From contig JAICJG010000005.1 in assembly GCA_025928585.1 (NCBI GenBank), positions 1 to 53,771 on the forward strand: DNA of 53,771 bases. Direction: 5' to 3'. Origin of the DNA: Rhodanobacteraceae bacterium. Lineage in GTDB: Bacteria; Pseudomonadota; Gammaproteobacteria; Xanthomonadales; Rhodanobacteraceae. Shown piece after piece: positions 26,337 through 34,381 of the stretch. Position 1 is the first letter of the stretch; each line of letters opens with the position of its first letter. The notes beneath the pieces are model-generated. The model ran no database searches. It worked only from the letters and a program-made list of their open reading frames with translations, and was not told the origin of the DNA. The translations under genes and the position numbers were made by a program.

Positions 26337-27642
26337 GACGCGACAACTCCGGGTTGCGCAAGGCCGCCACCGCCGCCCCGGCGTTCACCTCGAGCGTGCC
26401 GTCGACGACCTTGCTGCTGCGCTGCAGGAGATCGTGGATCGCGCGGCCGTCCAGCCCGGGTGCGAGCGATATCAGCAGCGCCGCGATGCCGCTGACGTGC
26501 GCGGCGGCCATGGACGAGCCGGAACTGAAGTCGTAGCCGCCGTCCGGCTGCGTGGTGAGGACGTCGCGGCCGGGCGCACTCAAGATTCCGGGCGGCGCGG
26601 TCGATGGTCCGCTCGTGCGCACCACGATGACCCCCGGCGTGCTGTCCGGAAAACCTTCGAGATTGCCATCGGGCGGCATGGCCGCCACCACGATGCGGTT
26701 CTGCTTCAGCAGTTCCTGGAGCAGCCTCGCAAGCAGCGGATCGGCGGGCCCGCCCAGGCTCAGGTTGACGACCCGTGCGTCCTGGGTCTCCAGAACCGCC
26801 GCCAGCGCCTTGGCGAGCGTGAAGGAATTGCAGCGCGCCCCCGCCTCCGGTCCGGCTGGATACCAGCACGCCTTGTAGATGCTGAGCGTCGCCTCGGGCG
26901 CCATGCCGACGATGCCGACATGGTTGTTTGCGACCGCAGCGATGATGCCGGCGACCTCGGTGCCGTGGTGGTCGCGCTCGAACCCTGCCGCATTCTGGTC
27001 GACCTCGTTGTACACACCGCGGATTTGGCCGCGCAGGTCGGGATGCGTGGTGTCGACGCCGGTGTCCACCACCGCGACGTCGACGCCCCGGCCGTTGCTG
27101 TAGGCATGCGCACGGGCGGCGTCGGTATCGATGAAGCCGCGTTCGAGGTCGACGTAGGGATCGTTGTACCGGTGCGATGCCGCGTCAGGATGGGAATAGA
27201 CCGAGAAGCTGCGCAGCGGTTCGGCGAGCTGCACCCGGCCGTCGGCCGCAAGTTGCCTGAGCAGGATTGCACGATCGGTGCCCCTGGCCGGTTCCAGCAC
27301 GATGCAGTAGATATCGAGAGACTTGATCGGCCAGCCCTCGAGCTCGCGCCAGCCGTACTGTCGCCCGAGGGCCGCGAGGGTGCGCGCCGCGCGCATGCCG
27401 GCACCGCCGTAGTGGCTCGCCGGCACGTAGCCGAGCAAACTGGAACCGGCGTGCGTCGCGGGAGGCGTCAGCGGATCGGCGACCGCCAGCACGATGTCGC
27501 GCCGGGCGTCGAGCGATGCCGCGCCGCGGGCCGGCATGGGTGCGACCGTGGTGCTGCCGGCAGCGGGTGCCCCGGATTGCGCGTGCGCGAATGCGCACCA
27601 GGCCAACGCCGCGGCGGCGAGCAGAAGGGCGGCGTGTCTCAT
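26329..27642 (-). CDS. S8 family serine peptidase (subtilase)
   Basis: A 437-residue exported subtilase. After the signal peptide (LLLAAAALAWCAFAHA) an N-terminal region of about 130 residues precedes the catalytic domain. The triad is Asp193 in VAVVDTGVDTTHPDL, His226 in HHGTEVAGII and Ser377 in GSSMAAAHVSG; Asn327 in PPDGNLEG is the likely oxyanion residue. No C-terminal anchor or barrel follows, so the enzyme should act in the periplasm or outside. It is cotranscribed with the sigma/anti-sigma pair by ATGA overlap and may process the anti-sigma factor or mature a conduit protein; that role is inference. The longer track start at 27810 lies inside the preceding gene. Confidence 0.9.
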   Translation of the reverse strand: MRHAALLLAAAALAWCAFAHAQSGAPAAGSTTVAPMPARGAASLDARRDIVLAVADPLTPPATHAGSSLLGYVPASHYGGAGMRAARTLAALGRQYGWRELEGWPIKSLDIYCIVLEPARGTDRAILLRQLAADGRVQLAEPLRSFSVYSHPDAASHRYNDPYVDLERGFIDTDAARAHAYSNGRGVDVAVVDTGVDTTHPDLRGQIRGVYNEVDQNAAGFERDHHGTEVAGIIAAVANNHVGIVGMAPEATLSIYKACWYPAGPEAGARCNSFTLAKALAAVLETQDARVVNLSLGGPADPLLARLLQELLKQNRIVVAAMPPDGNLEGFPDSTPGVIVVRTSGPSTAPPGILSAPGRDVLTTQPDGGYDFSSGSSMAAAHVSGIAALLISLAPGLDGRAIHDLLQRSSKVVDGTLEVNAGAAVAALRNPELSRHD

Positions 27643-28271
27643 GGCGCGTCGTCGGCGGGCTCCGCCAGGAGGATGCTGCGTGAGGCACGCAATTCCTGGA
27701 GAAGCTGCGCAGACGCTGCGGGGGAGCCCTTCGGAACGACCGTGTATGCGCCGACCGCATTCGGCCCGTCGACCACCCGCAGGTCGAAATCGTGCAGCAA
27801 CCGGTCCCAAACGGCGAGCGTCATCGATGGCGCCGGTGCGACGCGGATCGCACCCGCCGGCCCGGACACCGCGGGTTGGCTGAGGGTCCGGTATTGCGGC
27901 GCCTCATCCGACCACAACCTTGCACCGAGCACGCCGATCCCGATCGCCTGCACCAGCACCGCGATCGCCAGTGCCCTGCCCCAGAGGTTGCCCCGGCGCA
28001 GGCGCACGGGGAGCGCCTCCGGCGCGGGCGCGTCGATACGCTCGAGCAGACGCCGGAACCCGGCGTTCACGTCGACCGCCACGTCCGCAGGCAATGCGAG
28101 GGCGCTGCGCAGCCGGCTCTGCTGGGCGAACTCGGTGCTGCACGCTTCGCACTGCGCGAGGTGGTGCATCAGCCATTCGCCCTGCTCCGGTGGAGCGGTA
28201 GCCTGCAATACCCACGGCATGATTTCCCATGCGCGGGTGCAATCCTTGGCGGAATTCGTGCCGATCGTCAT
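27639..28271 (-). CDS. Zinc-finger anti-sigma factor, membrane-anchored
   Basis: A 210-residue protein. The N-terminal zf-HC2 module (WLMHHLAQCEACSTEF, HxxxCxxC) is followed by one transmembrane helix (LAIAVLVQAIGIGVLGARLW) and a periplasmic domain (PSMTLAVWDRLLHDFDLRVV, LQELRASRSILLAEP) similar to the sensor halves of zinc-finger anti-sigma factors. It should sequester the ECF sigma factor encoded upstream, with which it shares an ATGA overlap. The downstream overlap with the protease gene is also ATGA. The start at 28271 is set by that coupling and rejects the longer track ORF. Confidence 0.88.
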   Translation of the reverse strand: MTIGTNSAKDCTRAWEIMPWVLQATAPPEQGEWLMHHLAQCEACSTEFAQQSRLRSALALPADVAVDVNAGFRRLLERIDAPAPEALPVRLRRGNLWGRALAIAVLVQAIGIGVLGARLWSDEAPQYRTLSQPAVSGPAGAIRVAPAPSMTLAVWDRLLHDFDLRVVDGPNAVGAYTVVPKGSPAASAQLLQELRASRSILLAEPADDAP

Positions 28272-28852
28272 GACAACTTCTCTCCTTGCGCGGGCAACTC
28301 GCCCGCGAGTGCCGGAAGCACGTTGCGCAACTTGATGCGCGCGTGGAACAGGCGGGCCTTCACGGTGCCCACCGGCGCCTGCATGATGGCGGCAACCTCT
28401 TCCAGGCTGTTGCCGACCCCGTATACCAGTTCGATCACCACCCGCTGGTCCGCGGAAAGGTGTTCGAGCGCCTTGCCCAGCCAATCGCGCAGTTGGCGGT
28501 CCTCGTCCGGGTCGTGGCATGGTCCGCGGCCTTCGCGCATGGCGTAGTCGTCCACCGGTTCGTCGCCGCGCTGGCGCAGCGCCTTCAGCCCGCATCGATA
28601 AGCGATGCCGATGAGCCAGGTGGAGACCCGCGAACCACCCTGGAAGCCGGCTGCCTTCCGCCAGGCGATCCAGAAACAATCGTTGACGATCTCGTCGATC
28701 AGGTCGGCGCGCCGCGTCAAACGGGAAAGAAAGCGCGTCAGACCGCCGTGGTAGGCGCGGTAGAGCGTTTCCAGTGCGGCGCGATCGCCTGCCGCCATGC
28801 GCTGGACAAGCAGGCGGTCGCGGGAATCGACCTCATCTCTGGCTTCGATCAT
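28268..28852 (-). CDS. ECF-type RNA polymerase sigma factor of the electron-conduit operon
   Basis: A 194-residue ECF sigma factor. Region 2 (LETLYRAYHGGLTRFLSRLTRRADLIDEIVNDCFWIAWRKA, GSRVSTWLIGIAYRCGLKAL) and region 4 (ALEHLSADQRVVIELVYGVGNSLEEVAAIMQAPVGTVKARLFHARIKLR) are complete. It is the first gene of the overlapping set that ends with cytochrome c4, so it probably autoregulates the conduit. The ATG at 28852 (MIEARDEVDS) gives a normal length; a longer ORF to 28927 exists. No clear binding site was recognised in the 102 bases upstream. Confidence 0.88.
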   Translation of the reverse strand: MIEARDEVDSRDRLLVQRMAAGDRAALETLYRAYHGGLTRFLSRLTRRADLIDEIVNDCFWIAWRKAAGFQGGSRVSTWLIGIAYRCGLKALRQRGDEPVDDYAMREGRGPCHDPDEDRQLRDWLGKALEHLSADQRVVIELVYGVGNSLEEVAAIMQAPVGTVKARLFHARIKLRNVLPALAGELPAQGEKLS

Positions 28853-28954
28853 CAGGGCCGCGGAACGACCAATCGTGGAAGGTGGGTGCCGGCCCGGCGC
28901 GGAAAGGTTGCCTGGGCGGCTTCGCACGGCAGCGCGTGCGGGAAAAGCAAGACT

Positions 28955-29734
28955 TCAGAAGGATCGGGAAATGGTTACGAGCCATGGTGAGGCGACCAAC
29001 CCCTGGAGGTACCGGCGCGCGTGCGGATCGACCACGACGCGATCGAGTTCGACCTGCCAGGCGCCCTGGCGCCAGAACAACCCCGCCTGACCATAACGGT
29101 AATAGCCGGTCCCGTAGCGCTCATTGCGGAGGTAACGATCGGGCGCCGCATAGCGCGCAATGCCGATCCCGCCCGCAAAGGAGAAGGCACCCCCCAGCGG
29201 CCAGTGGAAGTTCAGATCGGCCGCCGGATGCAGTTTGCGCCCGCCTGCCCCGGCAAGATGGACGCCCGCTACCCCGAAGGTCAGGACGTCGCGGTACAAC
29301 CAGTACACGCCTGGCTCATAAACGTCGGCATCGATGCGGCCCGCGTAGCGGTAATAGACCACGCCGGCCTGCATCCGCCAATTCTCGGACAGGCTCCACG
29401 CGTGTGCGACCCGCACCGCCGCTGCCGCGAGATGGTCTGGGGAACCGAGTTCGATTCCGCCGGACAGCCCCAGCGACCAACCCGACGGCGTCGTCCACGC
29501 AACGGCCCCTTGCAGGACCGGGGTCGCCGGCGTGATCGCGAGCCCGCGATCCAGCAACTGGGATGCAAGCGACACCTCGCCATTCCATGGGCCGGCGCGG
29601 GCATGGGCCGGAGCGAGCAGGCAGGCAGCAAGCAACGCGGCAATGACTCGGCCTGCGCGGCTCCGCGAGCGGGCCGGCGCGGCGCGTTCGCGATGGAGGC
29701 GGTACCGAGTCGGATTGCCATCAGCACGCATCAT
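28955..29734 (-). CDS. Porin-like outer-membrane beta-barrel protein, unknown
   Basis: A 259-residue exported protein. A basic leader and hydrophobic core (AGRVIAALLAACLLAPAHARA) precede alternating strands such as GEVSLASQLLDRGLAI, GWSLGLSGGIELGS, WRMQAGVVYYRYAG and QAGLFWRQGAWQVELDRV. It ends WLVTISRSF, with the terminal Phe typical of outer-membrane barrels. The pattern resembles TorF-family putative porins. Starts at 29734 and 29731 (Met-Met) are equivalent. It lies 102 bases upstream of the ECF sigma gene on the same strand and may belong to the same regulon. Confidence 0.65.
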   Translation of the reverse strand: MMRADGNPTRYRLHRERAAPARSRSRAGRVIAALLAACLLAPAHARAGPWNGEVSLASQLLDRGLAITPATPVLQGAVAWTTPSGWSLGLSGGIELGSPDHLAAAAVRVAHAWSLSENWRMQAGVVYYRYAGRIDADVYEPGVYWLYRDVLTFGVAGVHLAGAGGRKLHPAADLNFHWPLGGAFSFAGGIGIARYAAPDRYLRNERYGTGYYRYGQAGLFWRQGAWQVELDRVVVDPHARRYLQGLVASPWLVTISRSF

Positions 29735-30077
29735 GTGACCGGTACTCCGGCAACCAGGTCCGCGGTGGCCACGTACCTGCCGATGACCCGGTAACCCGCT
29801 TCGGATCGCGGCCGGAGCACCCCGGCCACCGCCGTGGGCACCGTCGATCGCGATGGCCGTTCCCGGTGCGTGCAGCGGCGGGGGTGATTGCACTCCCGCG
29901 CCGGCGACCCTGTCAAGTCATGGTCGCTCGACGGCGTTCCGCCGGAGTCGCGGACGCCGAGGGGGACCGTTCAACCAATGGGCACCGCACCGGCACCTAC
30001 ATCGCGAACCCGCCGGACGATCGAGGCAATCCGCGACAAGGACCGCCGTCGAACTGGCAGGACGAAAAGTGCGCGCA
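29735..30077. other. Divergent intergenic region, 343 bases, no gene supported
   Basis: This separates the minus-strand barrel gene from the plus-strand glycan cluster. Track ORFs crossing it (29853, 29866, 29888) are Arg-rich, show no domain, and are 5' overextensions of the methyltransferase frame or shadows. A GGAG string near 29750 serves the barrel gene and an AGGA near 30060 the methyltransferase. Promoters for both directions should lie here, but no convincing hexamer pair was recognised. Confidence 0.5.
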
Positions 30078-30947
30078 ATGGCTGCGATCCGCTCGAGGAC
30101 GCTCCGGGCCCCCAGGCTGAAACGAACTGCGCTCGCGATCGAAGCGCAACTCCTCGACACCCGCCTCGCTTTCGACAGCGTGGCCGCCGACTACGATGGT
30201 CCACGCGGCAACAACGTGTTGATCCGGCGCATGCGTCGGGCCCTGTGGAAGGCCGTGTGTGACGAGCTGCCGCCGGGTTCGCGGCTGCTGGATCTCGGCT
30301 GCGGCACCGGCATCGATGCGGTCGCGTTCGCGCGACGCGGGTATCGCGTCACTGCCACCGACTGGTCGGCGCGCATGGTGGAGCGTACGCGCGCGCGCGC
30401 GGCTCACGCTGCAATGTCGTCCGGGATCGACGCCCAGCACGTCGGCATCCACCAGCTCGACCAACTGGCGGGTGAGTTCGATGGCATCTATTCGAATCTC
30501 GGGCCGATGAACTGCGTGCCCGATCTTCGCGCCGCAGCGGCCGAGTGCGCGCGCCTGCTGCGGCCGGGCGGCAAGCTCGTGTGTTCGGTGATCGGCCGGA
30601 TTTGTCCCTGGGAAATCGGCCATTATGCGTTGCGCGGCCGCTTCGGGCGCGCACGGGTGCGCGCAGCGCGCGGTGCCACGCCGGTCGGCATGAACCGCCA
30701 CACGATCTGGGCGCGCTATTACCTGCCGCGCGAGTTCTACCGGTCGTTTGCCGAACATTTCTCGCTGTGCGGCTATCGTGCGCTCGGCCTGTTCATGCCG
30801 CCGCCGTATCTGGTGGATTATTACCGTCGCCATCGCCGCTGGTGCCATAGGCTGGGCCGGCTCGACGAACGCCTGGGTGCCGCGCTGGTGCTGCGCGGCA
30901 TGGGCGATCACTTCCTGATCGTGATGAGCGCGAGGTCGCGGGCATGA
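30078..30947 (+). CDS. Class I SAM-dependent methyltransferase
   Basis: A 289-residue methyltransferase with motif I SRLLDLGCGTGIDAVAFARRG, post-I VTATDWSARMVERTRAR, motif II FDGIYSNLGPMNCV and AECARLLRPGGKLVCSVIG. The C-terminal part (YYLPREFYRSFAEHF, PPPYLVDYYRRHRR) is typical of ubiquinone/biotin-synthesis-like small-molecule methyltransferases. The acceptor is unknown. It opens the plus-strand run. The ATG at 30078 is used; a GTG at 30069 has better spacing from AGGA and is possible. Its TGA overlaps the amidohydrolase ATG. Confidence 0.82.
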   Translation: MAAIRSRTLRAPRLKRTALAIEAQLLDTRLAFDSVAADYDGPRGNNVLIRRMRRALWKAVCDELPPGSRLLDLGCGTGIDAVAFARRGYRVTATDWSARMVERTRARAAHAAMSSGIDAQHVGIHQLDQLAGEFDGIYSNLGPMNCVPDLRAAAAECARLLRPGGKLVCSVIGRICPWEIGHYALRGRFGRARVRAARGATPVGMNRHTIWARYYLPREFYRSFAEHFSLCGYRALGLFMPPPYLVDYYRRHRRWCHRLGRLDERLGAALVLRGMGDHFLIVMSARSRA

Positions 30948-32164
30948 CGGCCTTCGGCATCCGCCTGCGCGGCGCCCGGACGATCGTCGCCGGTGATGCC
31001 TCCCGTGCGCCCCTGTCGATTGCGGGCGGGAGAATCCGGGCGACGTTGCGCGGGCGCGTCCACCGGATCGACCTGCGCGATCACGTGATCGCGCCGGGCC
31101 TCATCAACGCGCACGAACACCTGCATCTCAACGCCGTGCCGCCGTTGCCGGCGGGTGCGCCCTTTCCGAACAGCTATGCGTGGATCGCGGCGTTCCGGTC
31201 GCATTTCGGCGACCCGGCGGTGGTTGCCGCGCTGGCCGTTCCCAAGACCTTGCGGATGCGGCATGGCGCGCTCAAGAACCTGCTCGCTGGCACGACTTGC
31301 GTGGTGCACCACGACCCGTGGCACCCGGTACTCGACACTCCGGATTTTCCGGTCGGGCTGTTGCGCGAGTATGGCTGGAGCTATGCGTTGGGCTGGCCCG
31401 ATTACGGGCCGCCGGTCAAACCCAGTTTTGCCGCGACGCCTGCCGATCGGCCCTGGATGATCCATCTGGCCGAAGGTACCGACAAGACCGCGCAGGCGGA
31501 ACTGGCGCAGTTGGACGCGCTCGGCTGCCTCGCGCCGAACAGCGTGCTGGTGCACGGCGTCGGGTTGCGCGCGCGCGACATCGAGCGCGTGATCGACAGC
31601 GGCGGGGCGGTGGTGTGGTGTCCCACCAGCAATCGCAATCTTCTCGGGCGAACGCTCGATCCCGGCCGCCTGCAAGCCGCGGGACGGCTGCTGTTGGGAA
31701 CCGATTCGCGGCTCAGCGGCGCTCGCGACCTGCTCGAGGAACTGCGCGCCGCAGCCGCTGCGGCCGTGTTCGGTGCGCGCGAGGCGCTGGCACTGGTCAC
31801 CACGGAGGCGGCGCGCATCCTGCGGCTGCCGCGGCACGGCGCTCTCGCGCCCGGCGACCGGGCGGACCTCCTGATCGTCGCCGATCGCGGCGGCGATGCG
31901 GCGCGCAGCGTGGTCGGCCTCCGTCGGGCACAAATCCGCGCCGTGGTCCGCGACGGCGTGCCGCGCATCGCCGATCCGGATTTCGCGGATTGGTTCGCTG
32001 CCGCCGGCGTGGATGCGGTGCCGGTGACTCTGGATGGCAAGCCGAAACTGCTCGCGAGGGTGCTCGCCGATCCGGCGCTGCTCGAACTGGAGCGCGGGCT
32101 CGAACTCGTCGCACGCCCCGCTGCGCCGGTGCTCGAGCCCGTGGTGGCGGAGGGGACCTGCTGA
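30944..32164 (+). CDS. Amidohydrolase superfamily protein (deaminase-like)
   Basis: A 406-residue metal-dependent hydrolase of the ATZ/TRZ/MTA-deaminase group. Metal and catalytic residues are visible: APGLINAHEHLHL (HxH), MIHLAEGTDKTAQ (HxxE), NSVLVHGVGL (His), WCPTSNRNL and LLGTDSRLSGARDLLEEL (Asp). The N- and C-terminal strands form the composite beta sandwich. Relatives deaminate or dechlorinate heterocycles; the substrate here is likely an intermediate of the cluster. It is coupled by ATGA to the preceding methyltransferase and shares one base with the next gene (TGATG). Confidence 0.82.
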   Translation: MTAFGIRLRGARTIVAGDASRAPLSIAGGRIRATLRGRVHRIDLRDHVIAPGLINAHEHLHLNAVPPLPAGAPFPNSYAWIAAFRSHFGDPAVVAALAVPKTLRMRHGALKNLLAGTTCVVHHDPWHPVLDTPDFPVGLLREYGWSYALGWPDYGPPVKPSFAATPADRPWMIHLAEGTDKTAQAELAQLDALGCLAPNSVLVHGVGLRARDIERVIDSGGAVVWCPTSNRNLLGRTLDPGRLQAAGRLLLGTDSRLSGARDLLEELRAAAAAAVFGAREALALVTTEAARILRLPRHGALAPGDRADLLIVADRGGDAARSVVGLRRAQIRAVVRDGVPRIADPDFADWFAAAGVDAVPVTLDGKPKLLARVLADPALLELERGLELVARPAAPVLEPVVAEGTC

Positions 32165-32865
32165 TGTCCCGCATCGAAACGCTCGCGCCGCGCGACGCCT
32201 ATGCCTTGTGGGCAGCCAGCTATCCGCCGCACGCGCACAACCCGGTGATGCGCGCCGAGGAACGCGCGACGCAGGCGTTGCTGTCCGCAGATCTCGAGGG
32301 GTTGTCCGTACTCGACGCCGGCTGCGGCAGCGGTCGCTACCTGCTGCACGCGCTTCGGCGCGGTGCGGAGCACGTCACCGGCGTCGATCTTTCCATCGAA
32401 ATGCTGGCGCGCGCGCGCGCGGAACTTGGTGCATACCGCCACGGCGGCCAGGTGCAATTGGTGCAGGGCAATCTGCTGAAGCTGCCGGTGCCGAACGCTT
32501 CCGCGGACCTCGCGATCTGCGGCTTGACGGTCGGGCACCTGGACCGGCTGCAGCCCGCGCTGGCGGAACTGCGTCGGGTGACGCGGCCGGGCGGCACCAT
32601 CCTGTGCAGCGACGTGCATCCGTTCGGGCACGCGCTCGGCTGGGCGCGCGATTTCAAGTGCGGGGGCCGGCACCTTGCCGTGCAGCACACGCCGCACCTC
32701 TACAGCGAGTGGCACGCGGCCTGTGCAGCCTTGCGCCTGGAAATCGTGCGGTTGCTGGAACCGATGCTCGATCCCGCGGATATCCCGGCCGACGCCCATT
32801 TCGACCCACTGGCGCTCGAGGTTCCGGTGGTGTTGGTGATGCTGTTGCGGCGGCGACCCGCATGA
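32164..32865 (+). CDS. Class I SAM-dependent methyltransferase
   Basis: A 233-residue methyltransferase with LSVLDAGCGSGRYLLHALRRG (motif I), VTGVDLSIEMLARARAEL, DLAICGLTVGHL and LRRVTRPGGTILCSDVHP. This layout is of the UbiE/COQ5 or SmtA-like type. The start is the ATG that overlaps the amidohydrolase TGA, and its end overlaps the radical SAM gene start (ATGA), so the three act as one translational unit. The acceptor is unknown. The track shows it only inside a longer ORF from 31180, whose 5' part is a shadow of the amidohydrolase. Confidence 0.82.
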   Translation: MSRIETLAPRDAYALWAASYPPHAHNPVMRAEERATQALLSADLEGLSVLDAGCGSGRYLLHALRRGAEHVTGVDLSIEMLARARAELGAYRHGGQVQLVQGNLLKLPVPNASADLAICGLTVGHLDRLQPALAELRRVTRPGGTILCSDVHPFGHALGWARDFKCGGRHLAVQHTPHLYSEWHAACAALRLEIVRLLEPMLDPADIPADAHFDPLALEVPVVLVMLLRRRPA

Positions 32866-34373
32866 ACCGTTCGCCCAACACGCTGTTGGTCAACCCCACC
32901 ATCGCCTCGCGACACAGCGCGCGGTTTCCGCTGTCGCTGCTGAACCTGTCCGCGGCGCTGGATGAAACCGGCAGCAGCCGGATCATCGACGGCAACCTCG
33001 ATCGCGACGTGGTCGGCGCGACCCTGGGCGCGCTGGAGCACGAGCGCTTCGACGCGCTCGGCATCAGCGTGATGGGCGGTCCGCACGTCGCGCCGGCGGT
33101 CGCCGTTTCCCGCGCCGTCCGCGAACGTCACCCGCGGTTGCCGATCATCTGGGGCGGCTACTTTCCGACGCTCCACACCGATGCAGCGCTGGCCGCACCC
33201 TACGTCGACTATGCGGTCCGCGGGCAAGGCGAACAGACGCTGTCGGAACTCGTCGCGTCGCTGTGCGGGCAGGGACCGGCGTTACCGGAGATCGCGGGCT
33301 TGTCGTGGAAGGGTGCCGAAGGGGTGGTGCACAATCCCGGCCGCCCGTTCTCGCCCGATCGGCGCTCGCCGTTGCTGCCGTACGACAAGCTCGGCGATCC
33401 CAGGCGTTACTTCGCCCGCACCTATCTCGGCCGGCGCACCGTCGCGCACCAGGCTGCGCTCGGCTGCCGCTTCCGCTGCACTTTCTGCGGGGTGGCGGCG
33501 ATGTTCGGCGGCGCGACCGCACTGCCGCCGCTGGCGCGCTTCGAGCGGGAATTGCATTACCTGAAACACGCGCTCGGCGCCGATTCGGTCCAGTACTTCG
33601 ACCACAACTTCTTCGATCGCGAAGCCGACATGCTTCCGCTGCTCGAAGTGATGGCGCGGTTCGAGTTGCCGTGGTGGTGCTTCGCGCGCACCGATGCGTT
33701 GCTCAACCTGTCCCCGCACGCATGGAAGCTGGTCAGGAAAAGCCGGCTGCGGATGGCATTCATGGGCGCGGAAACACCGGATCCCCGGATGCTGAAGTCG
33801 ATTCGCAAGGGCACGCGGCCGGACCAGGCGCTGGCGGTCGCCGAACTGTGCAGGCGCATGGGCGTGGTTCCGGAATTGTCCTTCATGGTCGCGCCGCCGG
33901 AAAACACGGAAGAGGAAACCGAACACACCTTCGAATTCATCCGCAGGCTGAAGCGCGTCAATCCGGAGTGCGAGATCATCGTCTACATCTATACCCCGCT
34001 TCCGGAAAGCAGCCTGCACCGGAGTGACCGCGGCAAGGGCCGGGCGCCGGCGCTGTTCGACCTTCGCGGCGAACCCGTGGTATTCCCCGCCACGGCGGAA
34101 GAATGGACGCGTCCGCAGTGGGTCGCCTATGCCTGCCACGCCGACGCACCGTGGCTGACCGACCGGCTGCGCCACCGCATCCACGATTTCGTGACGGTGC
34201 TGCGCTGCCGGTTTCCGACGGTCCAGGACCTGCGCTCACCGCCTTGGGCCAAGGGTTGCTTGCGTGCGCTCGCCAGCTGGCGTTATCGCTTTGGTAGGTA
34301 CGACCGGCCGTGGGAACTGGAGCTGGCCAATCGGATGGTGCGTCTGCGCATGCCGCAGGTTTCCGGGCTCTAG
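32862..34373 (+). CDS. B12-binding-domain radical SAM protein
   Basis: A 503-residue radical SAM enzyme. The N-terminal cobalamin-binding-like domain spans about residues 1-150 (LLNLSAALDETGSSRIIDGN, FDALGISVMGGPHVAPAVAV, IIWGGYFPTLHTDAAL). The 4Fe-4S motif is CRFRCTFC in ALGCRFRCTFCGVA, followed by the SAM barrel (VQYFDHNFFDREADML, LRMAFMGAETPDPRML, ELSFMVAPPENTEEETEHT). The classical DxHxG cobalamin motif is not evident. Family members methylate unactivated carbons or phosphinates, or rearrange rings. Three methyltransferases and an amidohydrolase surround it, suggesting small-molecule or sugar tailoring. It is distinct from the second enzyme of this class at 47539. Confidence 0.87.
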   Translation: MNRSPNTLLVNPTIASRHSARFPLSLLNLSAALDETGSSRIIDGNLDRDVVGATLGALEHERFDALGISVMGGPHVAPAVAVSRAVRERHPRLPIIWGGYFPTLHTDAALAAPYVDYAVRGQGEQTLSELVASLCGQGPALPEIAGLSWKGAEGVVHNPGRPFSPDRRSPLLPYDKLGDPRRYFARTYLGRRTVAHQAALGCRFRCTFCGVAAMFGGATALPPLARFERELHYLKHALGADSVQYFDHNFFDREADMLPLLEVMARFELPWWCFARTDALLNLSPHAWKLVRKSRLRMAFMGAETPDPRMLKSIRKGTRPDQALAVAELCRRMGVVPELSFMVAPPENTEEETEHTFEFIRRLKRVNPECEIIVYIYTPLPESSLHRSDRGKGRAPALFDLRGEPVVFPATAEEWTRPQWVAYACHADAPWLTDRLRHRIHDFVTVLRCRFPTVQDLRSPPWAKGCLRALASWRYRFGRYDRPWELELANRMVRLRMPQVSGL

Positions 34374-34381
34374 GCGCTGCC

